Shown here: piece by piece, positions 48,907-59,659 of the stretch
Layout: each line of letters begins with the position of its first letter
How positions within the stretch are numbered: position 1 is the stretch's first letter
NCBI GenBank assembly: GCA_941918925.1
Contig: OW799236.1
Coordinates: forward strand, 118,927,062 to 118,991,061
From: Phyto melanocephala
Lineage: Eukaryota > Arthropoda > Insecta > Diptera > Rhinophoridae
DNA: 64,000 bases
Direction of reading: 5' to 3'
Made by a program: the position numbers and the translations under genes
Notes under the pieces: model-generated
What the model was told of the DNA's origin: nothing
Database searches by the model: none
What the model saw: the letters and a program-made list of their open reading frames with translations, nothing else

Positions 48907-50911
48907 AAAAAATGCTAAAATAAAAACTTTTTTGCACTACTTTATAAACATTTGTGAAGTACATGGGAATGTTTTTAAAAAATTATACCCAAAATAGGAA
49001 AATATCAAGCCTCAGGCTTCGAAATTTTCTGTGGCAGATTTTGTGCAACATCTTCGTCTGGCAAATAAAATCTCATTTATTTCCATTCACAACAAAATCA
49101 GCTCTAATAGCCACTTCCCACATCGCTATATTCTGAATTTGGCAATCTTTTGTCACTGCTTAAGCTATTCTTTTAACCAATGCACAATAATATAAATACC
49201 AATTGATTATTCATTAATCATCATCGATGTTGTGTTTCTATTTGAAAACGATTTTGGTAGGCCATTCATTATTCATGGGAAGCAATGCAAAATAATGATA
49301 ATAGATTTCTTAAGACCTGAACTGAACCTTATGGACTTAAAAGACATAAGAGTCGTTAACAGCCAGGTTTCAATGAAAATATCTCTTAAACAACCTAAAT
49401 GTATATTTATCTCTATTGAAGTGAACGGTTTTTGGTCACCATGAACTGGTTATATTTTCATGTGCATGTTTTTGACTCCCTTTCGATATAAAAGTTATAA
49501 AACATCTATCTGCTAGGAACTGTAGAACTTTTGAACAAGGTAAAAATTTCATATACACTTATAGTTTTTTTTTATTTAAATTTATTGGAAAGCCCTTAAT
49601 TTTATAACAAAACGCATACATAACTAACACTAAATTTCATAAGATCGAGCAACAATTGTTATTTTTCCGTTGGCAAAGTAAATGCAGCCACAAAAATAAC
49701 ACACACAACTATAGCATCAAAATACAGCCGGCAGTAAAAAAGAGCAATTTCAACAATGAAAACAAAACTGACAGGAAAAGAACCCGCAGAACAACAACAA
49801 GCCGCAAAACAACAAAAATTGTCACCAAACAACATGGTTAAAATGTTTTGCGTGTAACAATTTAGTTAAGTTTAGCAATGCTAAAACTTTTGCTACAGTA
49901 AAACCCACCACGATTGAATGGCACGAATTATAAAATATACCCAAGAGAATTTCTCTACCTAATCAAGGGGTTTAACTGTAAAATTCTGACTAAAAACTTC
50001 TTGCACCAAATAAGTAAATGTCTAAATGGTATTTGCCTGCCGCAAAGAATAAGACGTAGAAAAGAAAAAATAAACACAAACACACATACTCATGTACTAT
50101 ATATAGGAAGAAATTCCTTGACAAGTTAAAAGGAGAAAAAGTTTACGTTTCTTGTTGTAGATATTGTTGTAATGTTATGGAAAGCAATTTACTTAACAAA
50201 GAACAACATGCAACAGCAAACTGCAAAACAACAAAAACGGTATTGCAAACAATATGAGGCAATGCTTTGTTGTAGAATTTTATTACAGACTTAGAAAGTC
50301 ATCATTACTTTAGCTTGAAATATATTTATATACTTACATAGAACATTCATCAGTTCGTATTAGTCAGAAGAATTTTTGCGCCTTTTCATTATACTTTGTG
50401 TAGTAGTATAAAACCTCTACGGAATATGTAAAACGGAAATTAAAATACAAACCAAAATGGCATACAAACAAGTTTAAGGTACTGGGGGGTACGGGGTGAG
50501 GGAATAAATAGCTGCTGCTAGATTTCTTAAAACATTTATTATTACGGGCATAAATAAATAAAATAAAAAATTTTGTATTCATTTTTTATTTATTTATTAG
50601 GTCTTAATTTAGTATTTCTACATAAAGTTAACTCAGCCTAGATTAAAGAGGTTAAGGAACAGTCTTGATCACTCACTTTCATCCGTATTGAAAGAAGAGT
50701 ATCGTAAAATGAATACATTTGTTCTAGAAAAAGTTGATTTTAAGATTTAGATTACTCCGTTTTATTTTTATCTTTCTTATAAAATAAATTTACTATGTCA
50801 TGCATAAAACACATAATAAATGCAGGCCAAAAGTCACCATTGGGTTTAAAAACATAATAACTTTTTCGTTTGCCTATTTTTTTAATTTTAGCTTATAAAT
50901 CTAAAAAATGG
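48907..50911. other. AT-rich DNA, no gene seen
   Basis: Frames of 60-70 codons at 48954, 49232, 49656 and 49914 show no domain. The frame at 49232-49444 has a somewhat protein-like composition, but I cannot assign it and see no splice context. Confidence 0.35.
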
Positions 50912-51904
50912 AAATTATTTACACTTTGTATGAATAATGTCACTTTTTTGAACATTGTTTTCAGCTTTGTAATGATGAATTTTTTTCATAACATCTTTTA
51001 AAAAACTTGGATGTATAGCTCGAATTCTATAACAATGTTGGCCCTGAGTTTCGTCTCGGTCTTGTTTACATATACTCGCTCCTGGTGACAAATCTTTCAA
51101 ACGTGCTGGGCAATTAATTTCCCAAAATCTGGAAATTATTTGCTTTCAAAAATATTATTTACTTTAAAGTGTCATTGCGTCTCGGTCAGTAGGGACAGTC
51201 GCTCCATCCTGCTAAAACTACCTCTGAAGTCTGTTTTAAAAATGAGAACTTTAAAAATGTTCTCCCTTGAAACAATATAAATCTCCATTTACGGAATAGT
51301 ATTTTCGTCTTCATTTTCGGAGCAGTAAGGCCAAACCATAGTTTTAGAATAATACCACATCATACTGTTCACCTAATGGCTTTCAATTGGCGTTGAAGAA
51401 TGATATTTGGATTTTCAGAACCCCAGAACCAACAGTTCTGCTTATTTACGAAGCCATTCAAATGAAAATGAGCTGTATTACTCATAATCAAATTTATAAT
51501 AAAGCTGATTTTATTATTGACCAACTGTTGAAATTTAACTGTAAAATTTAGACGCTGCCATTGATCTACGGGTAAAGTTGTTAAAAAGGCATCTTATTTG
51601 GGAATAACAGTAAATCTTATTTTTAGTACTCCGTAGTGACGTAGGTAGATGCTTCTGGTGTCTGGTTTACACTTTCTCTACTCGTTAAGTATTTTCCGCA
51701 GTATAAATTAAACATGGTCTACTGGTCTAACACAAATCTATTTCGTCGCTTTGGAATTCAGTCTATTTTGGAATTAAGCTTCGGAGTGCTAAATTCTGTT
51801 GTTAAATGTCAACGATATGATTTTTGCATTAAAAAAATTAATCGTTGTTTTAAATAATAAAATTCAATTATTCTGGTTCTTTGGCCAGTTGTAAATTTCT
51901 CCAT
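50912..51904 (-). pseudogene. Mariner-like (IS630 type) transposase pseudogene, near full length
   Basis: The inferred start ATG is at 51904 (minus strand), giving MEKFTTGQRTRIIEFYY, the typical N-terminus. The block at about 51395-51480 reads AHLNGFVNKQNCWFWGSENP, the region near the second catalytic residue, followed by TVWCG. The C-terminal part (50935-51130) gives YVNKTETKLRANI-like and VMKKIHHYKAENN-like phrases, ending near SDIIHTK. Length (about 330 codons) matches the family, but several frameshifts and stops break it. It was a cut-and-paste DDE/D transposase acting on DNA in the nucleus. It is homologous to 33855-34840 and less decayed. Terminal repeats and TA flanks could not be fixed by eye. 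Confidence 0.72.
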
Positions 51905-52057
51905 TATTTTTTTACCATGTATGAGTTGGGTTTATTGTTAATGCAGCAATATTGCGTTGTAGTTGTGGAAATTGGTTGCTCTTAAAGAAGTGATTTTAAA
52001 GGTAGTGGAAATTCAAAATTGCAATATTTATATTAACACAAAACTGATTTGCGAATT

Positions 52058-53125
52058 TTTATACCCTTCACTTGTGATGTCAAGAATATTGTATAAAGCC
52101 TAGCCATTTCGTTTGTAATTTATGCAGTGTTAAATTATATAATTTATGAAAGCTTATAAATGGGACTCAGCTGAGCAATATCCATCTGTTCTTTAGTTGG
52201 TTGAAATTAAATTCGAAAAGCCCCGACATATTACGCTGATCTGTATGTAATTGAAATCTTTTGTAAATGTGCGTGAATAAATTGCTAATGAAATCTATTC
52301 GAACAACCCTCGGACTACCTTTGTTTTTTTTGTCATATTAACCCAACAAAAATTAATATTTTTCTAAAATAATTTATAGACGTGTTTCGTGTGTAATGGA
52401 AAACGATAATTTTCAAAACGATTTTAAAACGATCTTTTTCAAAAAGTTGATGATGAATTGATGAACTCCAATAGATCTTAAGAATCATTTTGAGACCAGC
52501 CTGAAAGTATTGACTTCTAAAACGCATACTAGAAGATATGTTGTAATAAAATTGTGAGACCAAATTTTTAAAAAACTATTAAAAAACTAAAAAAATTTTA
52601 AAATTTTTGACAAAACTACTATAGCAAACATATCGCATGTTTCATCGTTTTCAAAAGGTTTTATGTTCAAATCGCTTTTCATCACATAACTAATGTTTAT
52701 ATGCCTATCGGGCTATTCATTTTGAACAAATCGGCAAATTTATTGCCGAATATTATTTGGAAAGTTTCTCAAGCTATTAAATAATTTGTGGTCATGCTAT
52801 AGATTAGCTGTAATCTCGAAAGTTCTTTCTGTGAAGAACTAATAAATCGATTTTTTTTATAAGCAACCAAATACAACCGCTTTGGAATTTCTCCTAAAAC
52901 CTACAAAGAAAAATCTACATTTTGCAGCTCTTAGTCAACTGTGAAGGTCAGCGGTTTTGGATATTTTTCTTAGTCCCATCAATATGGGTGTCAATAAAAA
53001 GGGATTGCTGGGTAAAGCACAGTTATCTATTTTAAAATTCAATATCATATATGGCAAAATTGAATCAAAATGCCATTTAATCTGAAATCTTAGCTGCACT
53101 TCAATGTTCAAACTTTATGGTGAAG
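52058..53125 (+). mobile_element. DINE-1-like repeat, degenerate copy
   Basis: It starts 'ttttatacccttcacttgtg' with 'ccatttcgtttgtaattt', the complement of the usual closing block. It then has 'gaaagcttataaatgg', 'ttggttgaaattaa', and ends with 'gtcccatcaatatgggtgtcaataaaaagggattgctgg', the complement of the 'taccaatattg' region of the other copies. It is old and lacks the palindromic end. Confidence 0.58.
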
Positions 53126-54110
53126 GGAATCAGATTGTTACATATTGAGTTTGTTTTTCTTTTTTTTAAATCTCGAAACTAGACACAATTTGTAGAAGAT
53201 TCTGCGAGTAATTTAAGAAATGAAGCAGGTAGAAACCCCTTACGTGCAATACTAAACATTTAATTTAAAATTTACCATGTAAGTATTTAAAAATTACTTT
53301 TAAATCAACGTTTAAAGTTCATTTTAACTTCCGTTGCATTTGTGTAACAAGTGCTATACAAAATTTTGCCTGCCAACGATTTATTTATTTTCATGTTCTC
53401 ATAAATTTTACAAATTGTCTTCGAAATGTACATGCAAAAGCTTACAATTGAAAAAATAAACTTTTATTGTTTTTCATACCTACACAATTGTTGCTGATAT
53501 TGCAGTTTAATAGTTTAAACACCTAAATGTTTATTGTGCATTAGATGGTCGTTATTCATATGCCAACATTATGATTTACAGGAAAAGAGAATAAAGGAAT
53601 GAAGATTATCAGGTAGAGAGTGCCAAAAGAATTGAAATTGTTAAAAACTTTAGGTGATTTAAAAGCTTTTTGAGAAAAGCAAAAATATAAAAATTTTTGT
53701 ACACCACCTTTGTTTGTTCTAAATGAAATTTGTCATAGTTGTAGAGATGTGCCTTTGTTAAATATTTTTTTTTGTATCTCTAATGAATTAGTATAATTTT
53801 CTTTTTATATATTTCGCTCGTAAAATTGTGTTCAGCATTCCAATATATAAAAAAAAAATTTGTGATTGTAGATGGCAAACAAATATTCTTAAGCGCACGT
53901 TTGATTCTTTATCTACCTTTAACTGTAATTAAATTTAAATATTTTCTGCTTTTCAGTAAAGTAGATAAGAATATAAACGAATTTTACAATAATCAAATTG
54001 TTCTGTTGAAAATAGAAATGTAAAAAAAACGATGAAACTTTATATTCTTTTGATGTTAATATTACATTATGAAATACTCAAACACTCATACTTTCGTACT
54101 TTTACTTAAA
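53126..54110. other. AT-rich DNA, no gene seen
   Basis: No exon, RNA gene or transposon end can be supported. The frame at 53826-54023 looks like chance. Confidence 0.4.
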
Positions 54111-54118
54111 CCCATAAA

Positions 54119-55214
54119 CATAGCTGCCAGATAAAATAGGGGCAAAATCGTCTAATTTGGGAGAAAAAATCGTCAAAATCGTCAAATAGTTTACTCAAAT
54201 CGTCATAAAAACGTCAAAATAAAAAACGCATATTTCAAAACAAAACATTTTTTATTTAATGCATAACATATCAAACTTTTTAAATCCAGAGGGATCAATG
54301 GTTTTATTAGACCCTTTTAAGTTAAGAACATGACAATAAATATAACACAATTTAGAATTAATTTCGAAAAATAAATATTAATATGTATATAAATACAAAA
54401 AATAATAAATAATGAATTGGCTGCATCTAATTCACACTAATTGACAAATAATTATAATCATTTCTTTCTAAAGCTTCTACCGATTAAGGTAGCTTTAGGC
54501 AAGCGTTAGACGAGCACAACGCCAAAATAAACTACATCGTTTCGCTTTTTAGCCCATAAATTTATTTCTGGATCTGCAAACCAGTCTTCCTTAATTTTCT
54601 TCTTCTTGTTGGTTACCTGTGAAAAACACCATTAAAATTTCATTTTAGCTACTACAAAGTTTTGTATGAAAAATGGATGAAATTTCTACTTACAGAGGAA
54701 GAGCTGCTAGAATTTTCATCATCTTGGTTTTCTATTGAAAATATAATGTTTGATTTTTAAGGTTTTAATGTATAATTAAAAAGAACTTACCATTTTTTTG
54801 AAGTATTTAAGCATATTAATTAGTCACTTAAATAATTTAAATAAATTTACTTAAAAAACTAAAATTGTTTAAAACGCATTTCCAAATTTATATTTATTCG
54901 TGTTGTAGGTATCAGTTGATAATATGTGGGATATACTATGTTAAAAATGTACAAAGTGGAAAAATTACCCACACAAACACATTAAATAATGATCGATATA
55001 TCTCTTTCACTCTGTTTTATTATTAATAACATAAAAAACCGTTACAAATTATTTTTATTTAGTTTAAGGTTGATATTAAAGTAATGAAAAATGTTGCAAA
55101 CTTGAATTCTTGAAAATCGTCAAAAACATAGCATAAATCGTCAAATCGTCAACACTTAATTTTAGCACGTAAAATCGTCAAAATGACGATAAATCGTCAA
55201 ATCTGGCAGCTATG
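54119..55214. mobile_element. hAT-like element, 14-bp terminal repeats and 8-bp target duplication
   Basis: CATAGCTGCCAGAT at 54119-54132 is the exact complement of the right end (55201-55214). CCCATAAA flanks both sides (54111-54118 and 55215-55222), the 8-bp duplication of hAT elements. Both subterminal regions carry many copies of AATCGTCAAA or close variants: about five in 54150-54230 and about six in 55105-55200. They lie mostly in the same orientation at both ends, not mirrored. Subterminal repeats bound by transposase are known in hAT elements. At 1096 bp it is too short for a full transposase, but the middle keeps a remnant of one (54506-54814, minus). Confidence 0.8.
54506..54814 (-). 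pseudogene. Spliced N-terminal remnant of a hAT transposase (BED-type zinc finger region)
   Basis: On the minus strand a short first exon (54791-54814, MLKYFKK) ends at GTAAGT; a second (54694-54731, acidic/Ser-rich ENQDDENSSSSSS) lies between TTTTCAATAG and GTAAGT; a third (54506-54616) follows TTTTTCACAG and reads VTNKKKKIKEDWFADPEINL then WAKKRNDVVY to a TAA. The W-x2-DPE-x3-W spacing resembles the start of BED-finger domains in arthropod hAT proteins, but the expected Cys pair is not present. Exons 2 and 3 share a frame; exon 1 joins out of frame by one base, at a run of seven A. The splice sites are good. Assignment is an inference from the spacing of a few residues. Confidence 0.42.
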
Positions 55215-55222
55215 CCCATAAA

Positions 55223-56862
55223 CACAAAACGCACAAAAACAAATTTACACACTTACACGCACACGCACTTGTATAAACGTTGTCAAATAACCAAAACAAA
55301 CAAGTGGCATAAACTTAAGTAATGTAAAATGAGTTACTTTTCAAACTCACTGTTTGTTTATTTCTCTCTCACAGACACACACACACATACACGTCAATCA
55401 CGTACATATTTATAACGTTTTTTTTTGCCATTCTGCTGGTGTTGATAAACTTGATGTTTATTTGTGTGAAGCGTTTTTTTGTTGCTTTTCAAAAAAAAGT
55501 AAATTTTTTCAGTTTTTAACACCAGTAACGGAAGAGAATCGTAAAAAAATAAGGCCAAATGCATACATGTATTTGTACATGCACGTACACTTTGATGTAC
55601 AAGTAGATGAGTGTGTGTTTGCTGGGATATTTTTGTGTGTTTGTGTGAATATAAAGTTGTAAGTACAAATGAAATGTAATTCCACTTGCAAACTTTATTG
55701 TCAATAATGAAACTGGAGAATATGCGTGGACATCCCTTAAAAAATTTAAAGCTGTTGTGGAAGCAATGCCGACTGAAGAACGTCATCATTATTGTAATAA
55801 AATTTAAAATTAAAAATTGTTTCTTAAATATACATATTTTTTTTGGAGCGTAGAGACGTGTGTTTTTCTAAACTCCTTTTATTTATAAATCGGTTCAAAG
55901 AATTAGCATGACGATAAAATTTAATCGCTTTAAGACTGAAAAATGCTTTTTTTATACTATTTTTTACGCTCAAAATATCGCATGAGCCTTCAAGTTATGT
56001 GGAATAATCCATGTTGTTTCTAAGAAAATCTCTTATTATACATGATATTTTCATTTGCCCTAACTGTCTTATATTACCGATGTTTTGCCCTTTTCCATAC
56101 TTCTCAAGTGGAATAAAAAAATGCATATTTTTGGTAGATGGTTGAATGTATGCTCGTTTTTTATTTCATGTTATCTGAGTATCAAAAAGATTCAACACAT
56201 GCCACACATACATAACTGAATACAAACTACGTATGTACATACATGCAAACATGTGTCTACCTATAGATGTGTGTAAATATATGTTTGTATAAGTTGTGTG
56301 TTTGTATATGAACTACATAAAAATGCAATCAAAAGTGTACACTTCAAAAAGTTAAAAATGCACAACTGGACTTTTTCAGCTGTGTGAACGTGAGTATGCT
56401 CTTCTGTGGCCATCAGTGAAACGTAATGGAGTATATTTATTTTATCGTTTTATACGATGCTGTTAAAAAAACTAGTTATCATTTTATTAAATGTTCTGTT
56501 GAAAAATTTTCGATTTATTTATATAAAATTTTTTATTGTTCTTCTCTATGTTATAAAATCTTAAAAATTTCCTAAATAATTTTTTTTACTCCCTAATTGC
56601 ATTATTTTTTTTCATTTATAGAACGTAAGACCAAGTTTGATAACCAAAATTAAAAACAAAAAAAATTCACTTTTACTTAATTTACAAGTATCGGCGACAT
56701 AGACAGACCTATTCAGGTCCAAATGCACCGATAGCAAAAATAGGTTTTCGTTCAGCCAAAAAATTAAGTGTAAGCCAAGGTTTTTAATAAAGCTAATTAC
56801 CCTGCGCGATTGTAGTAAACTGGTGTAGTAAATTTAAACTATAGAAAATTTAATTTCTTAGT
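55223..56862. other. AT-rich DNA with (AC)n and CATA repeats; one candidate short exon
   Basis: A CA run lies at 55373-55388, and a GTGT/CATA-rich region at 55550-55660 and 56180-56310. Apart from the candidate at 55673-55807 I see no gene. Frames of about 100-130 codons here run through the simple repeats on both strands. Confidence 0.4.
55673..55807 (+). CDS. Possible C-terminal exon or gene fragment of unknown function
   Basis: A 44-codon open stretch ends at TAA 55805-55807 and reads NVIPLANFIVNNETGEYAW then TSLKKFKAVVEAMPTEERHH. It is charged and balanced in composition, with Trp, Pro and Gly, unlike the Lys/Asn/Ile/Phe-rich chance frames around it, and its codon choice looks coding. 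I do not recognise the family. The frame is closed upstream by TGA at 55670-55672 and I see no convincing 3' splice site in phase, so it could be a last exon with a weak acceptor, a relic of a transposed gene, or chance. Confidence 0.25.
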   Translation, partial: NVIPLANFIVNNETGEYAWTSLKKFKAVVEAMPTEERHHYCNKI

Positions 56863-57565
56863 GCAGAATTCCAGGAAGTCTCAGTTGCTCTGGGTTCTTA
56901 TCCTTTACGTCGCAAAACCTACAGGTACTTCATCCGACCTACCAGGTTCATTGAAATCGTACCTGAGTTACCGTGTCCAATTAGGCACCCCGACAATATT
57001 CTTATCTCCTTTTTACTCAGAGAAAGGACTCTATTAGATTTGTCCTTCAGAAACAAAATCTTTTGTTGGCCTGTCTTTGCACTGGAACAATTCTCTCATT
57101 AGAGGCATAGACAGAGTCCAGAAGATCGGCCAGTTCACCTCTAGTATATCCTGGAGTTATATTTATAACAAAAAGGCTCCTCTCCAATCAACAGATGATG
57201 TGCTGCACAATTTGCAAGGTGTTTGGTTCATCATGTTAAAAGCAGTGGATTTTTGATGTGTGTACCACAATAATAATAATAAGCATCATAATCTATAAGG
57301 GCTTTTTGTCAAAACGGATATAGACTCTACTTGACTGTTGGCGTGCAGCGAACTATCACGATAATCAATAAGGGCTCTTAAAGCCGCTCGCTTGGCTATA
57401 AGAGAATAAATGTAAATAAAGGCCTCCTACTTATAGATTTATAGTTAGTTTTTTAGCTTAAAAGAATCGAATGCCGAGCTGTCTAAAATCCTGACCCGCC
57501 ATTTAACTATTTAGAATTATACTCAGTGATACCTATATAAGATTGAAGAAGCTAGAGATGAACTT
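56863..57565 (-). pseudogene. Decayed non-LTR retrotransposon ORF2 remnant (RNase H and C-terminal region)
   Basis: This patch is clearly less AT-rich than its surroundings. On the minus strand the text complementary to about 56970-57030 reads RVLSLSKKEIRILSGCLIGH, the conserved 'K-x-x-R-x-L-x-G-x-L-T-G-H' stretch after RNase H in ORF2 of I/Jockey-type elements. Upstream on that strand (57290-57520) the fragments MAGQDFRQLGIRFF, KRAALRALIDYRDSSLHANS align loosely with the RNase H domain. Several stops and frameshifts are present. It is not the same family as the element at 23367. The boundaries are approximate. Confidence 0.45.
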
Positions 57566-58010
57566 TTTTATTTCTCATAATAATTTATTTTTATTAATAA
57601 ATAAATTTTGAAAAAACCGGTGATTCAACAATTGTATCTGTGTTTCTATATATCTTAGCATATGTGAAATGATTTACGTCAAGATCCTTCTCTACTGTGG
57701 TTTTGCACCTGAAATCAATGCATCAATCATCTCCCCTGTACAAAAAGGAGTTTGCTGGTGAATAATTGTCACAGATGACTACCATAGATCGCTCTAATCT
57801 TTTGGGATATTTAATCCACATAAATAAGTGACAGAGTCCGTTAGAGTTGCTAAGGATGGGTTCATTATGCAAACAGTTACTTAGAACAGTGTAGTCTAGC
57901 GAAATAGTGCAGAAATAAGAAGAAAATCCGGAAAAAAATTTTCTTTTATATTGTCTATCTCTTACCCACCTGATAACATTAAAAATCGTACAATATTCTT
58001 TAATTTACAC

Positions 58011-58103
58011 TTTGCGTTATTCATGGTTGTTATTAATTTATTAATTTAAACTCTGCGTTATTCATGGTTGTAGTGAATCACTACAACCACAATGTGATTC
58101 ACT
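58011..58103. repeat. Direct repeat joined to an 11-bp-arm palindrome
   Basis: The phrase TGCGTTATTCATGGTTGT occurs at 58013-58030 and 58054-58071. The second copy runs into the palindrome GGTTGTAGTGA-A-TCACTACAACC (58066-58088), and GTGATTCACT follows at 58094-58103. It may be a transposon footprint or a small cruciform-forming repeat. Confidence 0.7.
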
Positions 58104-58783
58104 GTTTTTTTTTTCGTCCTCACTCATGCTACAATAACTTGAGATGCCACGAACCCATGTGCTAATTGTAGACATTTCTTGACAAAATTCCATATAAAAA
58201 ATCAATAATAGTTCTCAGACTTACAGAAATACATGAGTGCCTGTTAAATTAACCATTTGGCATGATTTTTAAGAAATTTGTTAATCACTTCTGTTATTAT
58301 ATATCAAAATTACCTAAAAATCATTTCCATAGTCCTTGACTACACTCAATTTTACAAAATGCACCTCTAATCTCTAATCAAATCTAATGAATTGCATTAT
58401 GAGATCTGTGGCTTTATATGTGAACAATATAGTCAGTTAAATCAAGCCATAGCCATCAGGTAATCTGTAAATTTTTCTGGGGATCTATCACATAACAAAG
58501 TAGCCCGCCGTTATAGCTACGTTTATATAAATATATTAATTATTTACTAAAAACTTTACACTTCAGATACGGTCTAACAGATTCCAATTATTAATTCCTT
58601 TTAAAGATTATTTATGGGATATACCATAAGAACCAATATTAGTTTTTGTTGCTAAATAAAAACCCACAAGCGAAAGCTTGTCACTAGCCTAAGCTATTTA
58701 ATTACAAGTAAAGCTTAGGACATGTTCTGAAGACTACTCGTTTTAGTAGTTTTATAAAATCTTCACAAATTTTTTTGGCCCCC

Positions 58784-58808
58784 GGGGGGGGGTGGGGGGG
58801 TGGGTGGT
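58784..58808 (+). other. G-tract island with G-quadruplex potential
   Basis: Runs of 9, 7, 3 and 2 G separated by single T follow a short C run (58779-58783). The region stays GGTGG-rich to about 58850. Four G runs of at least three can be drawn from it. It stands out against the AT-rich surroundings. Confidence 0.75.
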
Positions 58809-59659
58809 TTGGTGTTGGTTTTGTTGAACTAGGTGGTGGGTAGTTGATCTGAGAACGATGTACTGAATTTTTCTGTGGTACGTCTGACCTGAAAGTGCTT
58901 TCTCTTTTCATTTAAATCAAGTAGTACTCGCTTTGTACGTTGCACGTGTGAGGGTCAAAACTAATAAGGATTTTTTAGGTAATACCTAAGATAGTTTTTT
59001 TTTATTGCAAGTTATTTAAAAATGCTTAAATTAAAATCTATTAAAGATTACTAGTAAAAAATTTGGCACTACTTAGTTCAGAGTGAATAAATTTTTTATG
59101 ACTTCTAAATCAATGGTGTAAGAGAATGATTCTTCATGTCTCCCTAAATCCAGAATAGTTTGTCATTAATAATGTGTTTCAAAATACATGTAAATTAATG
59201 CAAGATATCTTGAACAGTTCATGTCGACAAACAATATCAACCCAGAAAACTTTGATCTCTTTTCCCCTGATATGCACGCGCTCCATACAATTGAAAATTT
59301 AAAATGAATGAAAAGGATATATTGATAAAACATATTCGTACAAACACATTATCTCCAATGACACGTTAGAGTTAAAGTCATGCATGTTTCACATAAACTG
59401 AACCACTTCATTATGGTTTGAACCCTCGTATTCACTATATCTCTTGCATGTATTTTTTGCTGTGATCTTGAGTAGATTTTTTTTCTGAGAAATTTTTATA
59501 TAGATTTGCGTACCTTTTTTATTAAACTCATTTTTAGAGAAAATTTTTTATAATTTCTTTGTTAGATAAGAAATAATTTTTCTTGCTCGAAAAATTTTTA
59601 TTAAAAATTTCTAAAAACATAAATTTTTCATATATTCAAGTGCTGAATTTCAAAGCAAA

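Larger units (their letters stand above)
57566..59659. other. AT-rich DNA with a palindrome and a G-rich tract, no gene seen
   Basis: Two local features are listed separately (58011-58103 and 58784-58808). A minus-strand frame of 69 codons crosses the G-rich tract but consists of Pro-rich repeat translation and is not called. Confidence 0.4.

Noticed and set aside
55354..55789. Overlapping 100-130 codon frames on both strands
   Set aside because: They cross CA/GTGT simple repeats and show His/Thr/Val-rich repeat translation; only the short stretch at 55673-55807 has protein-like composition.
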